From: Lachnospiraceae bacterium
GTDB taxonomy: Bacteria; Bacillota; Clostridia; Lachnospirales; Lachnospiraceae
Assembly: GCA_029063085.1 (NCBI GenBank)
Contig: JAIDOW010000072.1
Location: forward strand, 1-64,000
Direction: 5' to 3'
DNA: 64,000 nucleotides
Part shown: positions 62,464 to 64,000 of the stretch, one piece after another
Position numbering within the stretch: position 1 is the first letter of the stretch
Layout of the letters: each line of letters starts with the position of its first letter
The notes under the pieces: generated by a model
The model's database searches: none
The model's input: the letters and a program-made list of their open reading frames with translations, nothing else
Told to the model about the DNA's origin: nothing
Translations under genes and position numbers: made by a program

Positions 62464-64000
62464 TTATTCCTCTGTAGAAACTTCCTCTCCTGCCGGAACT
62501 TCTTCTACATCATCATCCGGAAGTAAAACCTTCATGCTAAGGCTTATCTTCTTTTCATCTAATTTAAAATCAACGACCTTGACTTCAATCTCCTGTCCTA
62601 CTGATAATACACTAGATGGCTTTTCAATATGTTCTTTTGCAATCTGGGATACATGCAACAATGCATCAACACCTGGCTCTAATTCTACAAATGCACCAAA
62701 ATCTGTCATTCTTGCAACCCTTCCGGTTACTATATTACCTACGGCATATTTCTCTGCTGCTGTAAGCCATGGATTTGTCTCTTCAAATTTGAGACTAAGT
62801 GCTATCTTCTCACCCTGAATATCTTTGATAATAGCCTTAACGCTATCACCAACATTAAATAATTTCTTAGGATTCTCAACTCTTCCCCATGACATCTCTG
62901 AAATGTGAAGCAGTCCGTCTGCACCGCCTAAATCAATAAATGCACCAAAATCCGTTACATTCTTAACATTGCCCTCAACGGTATCTCCAACTTGAATTCT
63001 TGCAAATAGAGCTTCCTTAGCTGCCTTCTTCTCAGCTTCGATCAGCATCTTGCGGTTACCGATAATTCTTCTCTTACGAGGATTAAATTCTGTAATCTTG
63101 AACTCAATCTCCTGGTCCTTATACTTTGTTAAATCCTTCTCATAAATATCTGAAACGAGACTTGCAGGAATAAACACTCTTACTTCATCTACCGTGACAC
63201 TTAAACCGCCATCCAGTACCTGAGTTACAATTCCTTTTAATACTTCTTCATTATTATATGCTTCCTCAAGCTTTTCGTTGGCCTTCTCTGCTGCCACACG
63301 CTTAACGGATAATAAGACTTGTCCATCACCATCGTTAGTCTTGATTACCTTTGCCTCGATAGTCTCACCAACCTGAACCTTATCTCTTAATGATATATTA
63401 ATATCATTGGAATACTCATTCTTTGTAATAATTCCATCTGCCTTATAATTAATGTTCAGAATAATCTCGTCATCCTTAACATCAATAACCGTTCCCTTTA
63501 CAATTTTACCTACGCTAATTCTGCTCTCCTCTGCCAGACTAGCTTCAAACATTGTTCCAAAATCTTCCGCCATGCTACCATGAACCTCCTTAATAATTTG
63601 ATTAGGGGTAGATGCCCCTGCAGTAATACCTACCCTACCAACGGATTCAAAAGCAGCTAAATCCAAGTCAACGAGTGTCTGTATATAGTAAGTATTTGCA
63701 CATTCTTTTTTGCTAATATCATATAGCTTTTGTGTATTAGAACTGTTCATTCCACCAATCACAATCATCGCATCTACCTGCTTCGCAATAGAAGCCGCTT
63801 CCTTCTGCCTCTCTTCTGTCGCATTGCATATGGTGTTATAAACGGTTATATTATAACCTTTTTCTTTGAAAATTTCAACCACCTTATTGAATTTCTTGTG
63901 ATTAAATGTCGTCTGCGCCACAAGACTGATATCTTTTTTCTCAGAAATCGTCAGATTCCTGGCTTCTTCCTCCGATTCTAACACAATCGGAGGCTGATTG
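62464..64000 (-). CDS. IspH-ribosomal protein S1 fusion (5' part outside window)
   Basis: The frame is open to the window end, so the real start lies beyond 64000. The visible N-terminal part (about 160 residues) is the C-terminal half of IspH (HMBPP reductase), with the cluster Cys in NTICNATEERQ and the SSNTQKL substrate motif. It is followed by four S1 RNA-binding repeats (for example VEGNVKNVTDFGAFIDLGGA and VTGRVARMTDFGAFVELEPG) and a short acidic tail. The last IspH step makes isoprenoid precursors in the MEP pathway. Fusion of IspH with S1 is known in many Clostridia; why they are fused is unclear. Confidence 0.94.
   Translation of the reverse strand, partial: NQPPIVLESEEEARNLTISEKKDISLVAQTTFNHKKFNKVVEIFKEKGYNITVYNTICNATEERQKEAASIAKQVDAMIVIGGMNSSNTQKLYDISKKECANTYYIQTLVDLDLAAFESVGRVGITAGASTPNQIIKEVHGSMAEDFGTMFEASLAEESRISVGKIVKGTVIDVKDDEIILNINYKADGIITKNEYSNDINISLRDKVQVGETIEAKVIKTNDGDGQVLLSVKRVAAEKANEKLEEAYNNEEVLKGIVTQVLDGGLSVTVDEVRVFIPASLVSDIYEKDLTKYKDQEIEFKITEFNPRKRRIIGNRKMLIEAEKKAAKEALFARIQVGDTVEGNVKNVTDFGAFIDLGGADGLLHISEMSWGRVENPKKLFNVGDSVKAIIKDIQGEKIALSLKFEETNPWLTAAEKYAVGNIVTGRVARMTDFGAFVELEPGVDALLHVSQIAKEHIEKPSSVLSVGQEIEVKVVDFKLDEKKISLSMKVLLPDDDVEEVPAGEEVSTEE

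Noticed and set aside
1-64000. CRISPR array, prophage, transposase or defence system
   Set aside because: No regularly spaced repeats, integrase, transposase, Cas, toxin-antitoxin or restriction genes could be read on either strand.

Overview
The window is a chromosomal segment of an AT-rich, flagellated Gram-positive anaerobe. The best fit is a member of the Lachnospiraceae (Clostridia, Roseburia/Eubacterium-like). The reasons are a large fla/che locus in Firmicutes order with FliY and FlhB/A/F/G, codY directly upstream of flgB, a six-subunit Rnf complex, an IspH-ribosomal S1 fusion, NrdR next to a YlmC/YmxH protein, a class B sortase and LoaP-type antiterminator remains. This rests on gene content only; no rRNA gene is present. 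Almost everything is on the minus strand; only two genes (45251-46072 and 60541-61632) are on the plus strand.

Layout. (1) 1-3.3 kb: the start-proximal end of a surface polysaccharide cluster: a GT2 and a GT4 glycosyltransferase and an EpsG-like polymerase that runs off the window. Just upstream lies a frameshifted, truncated NusG/LoaP-family gene, then a hairpin terminator. (2) 3.9-38.4 kb: one long fla/che locus read right to left: flgB, flgC, fliE, fliF, fliG, fliH, fliI, fliJ, a MotE-like gene, fliK, flgD, a TIGR02530-type gene, flgE, flbD, motA, motB, fliL, fliM, fliY, cheY, fliO, fliP, fliQ, fliR, flhB, flhA, flhF, flhG, ycgR, cheB, cheA, cheW, cheC, cheD, a small membrane protein, fliA (sigma-28), fapA, then three less known genes including a SwrB-like one. 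Together these make the basal body, hook, export apparatus, motor, switch, chemotaxis core and sigma factor; flagellin, the cap, the hook-filament junction and receptors are not here. An intrinsic terminator and a probable promoter lie inside the locus between ycgR and cheB. (3) 38.5-46.1 kb: codY, topA, dprA, comM-like, nrdR, ylmC, and a plus-strand membrane protein of unknown function. (4) 46.1-51.3 kb: the rnfCDGEAB operon (ferredoxin:NAD+ oxidoreductase ion pump), with a small, extremely basic ORF between rnfE and rnfA. (5) 51.5-52.8 kb: class B sortase and a Nudix hydrolase. (6) 53.0-60.4 kb: ruvA, ruvB, zapA, a U32 peptidase family gene, a FtsW/RodA gene and a transpeptidase PBP, tightly packed and probably co-transcribed. 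(7) 60.5-64 kb: a plus-strand YprB-like exonuclease, an orphan cheR just behind the terminator of the ispH-rpsA fusion, and that fusion gene, cut by the window end.

Most of the window is well-known biology. The points most worth a second look are the 52% Lys+Arg ORF translationally coupled to rnfA, the Cys-rich tail on RnfE, CheB without a receiver domain, the terminator/promoter pair inside the chemotaxis region, a structured leader between flgC and fliE, the two-copy 36-nt hairpin repeat, and the LoaP remnant beside the polysaccharide genes. I saw no CRISPR array, tRNA, insertion sequence or prophage.
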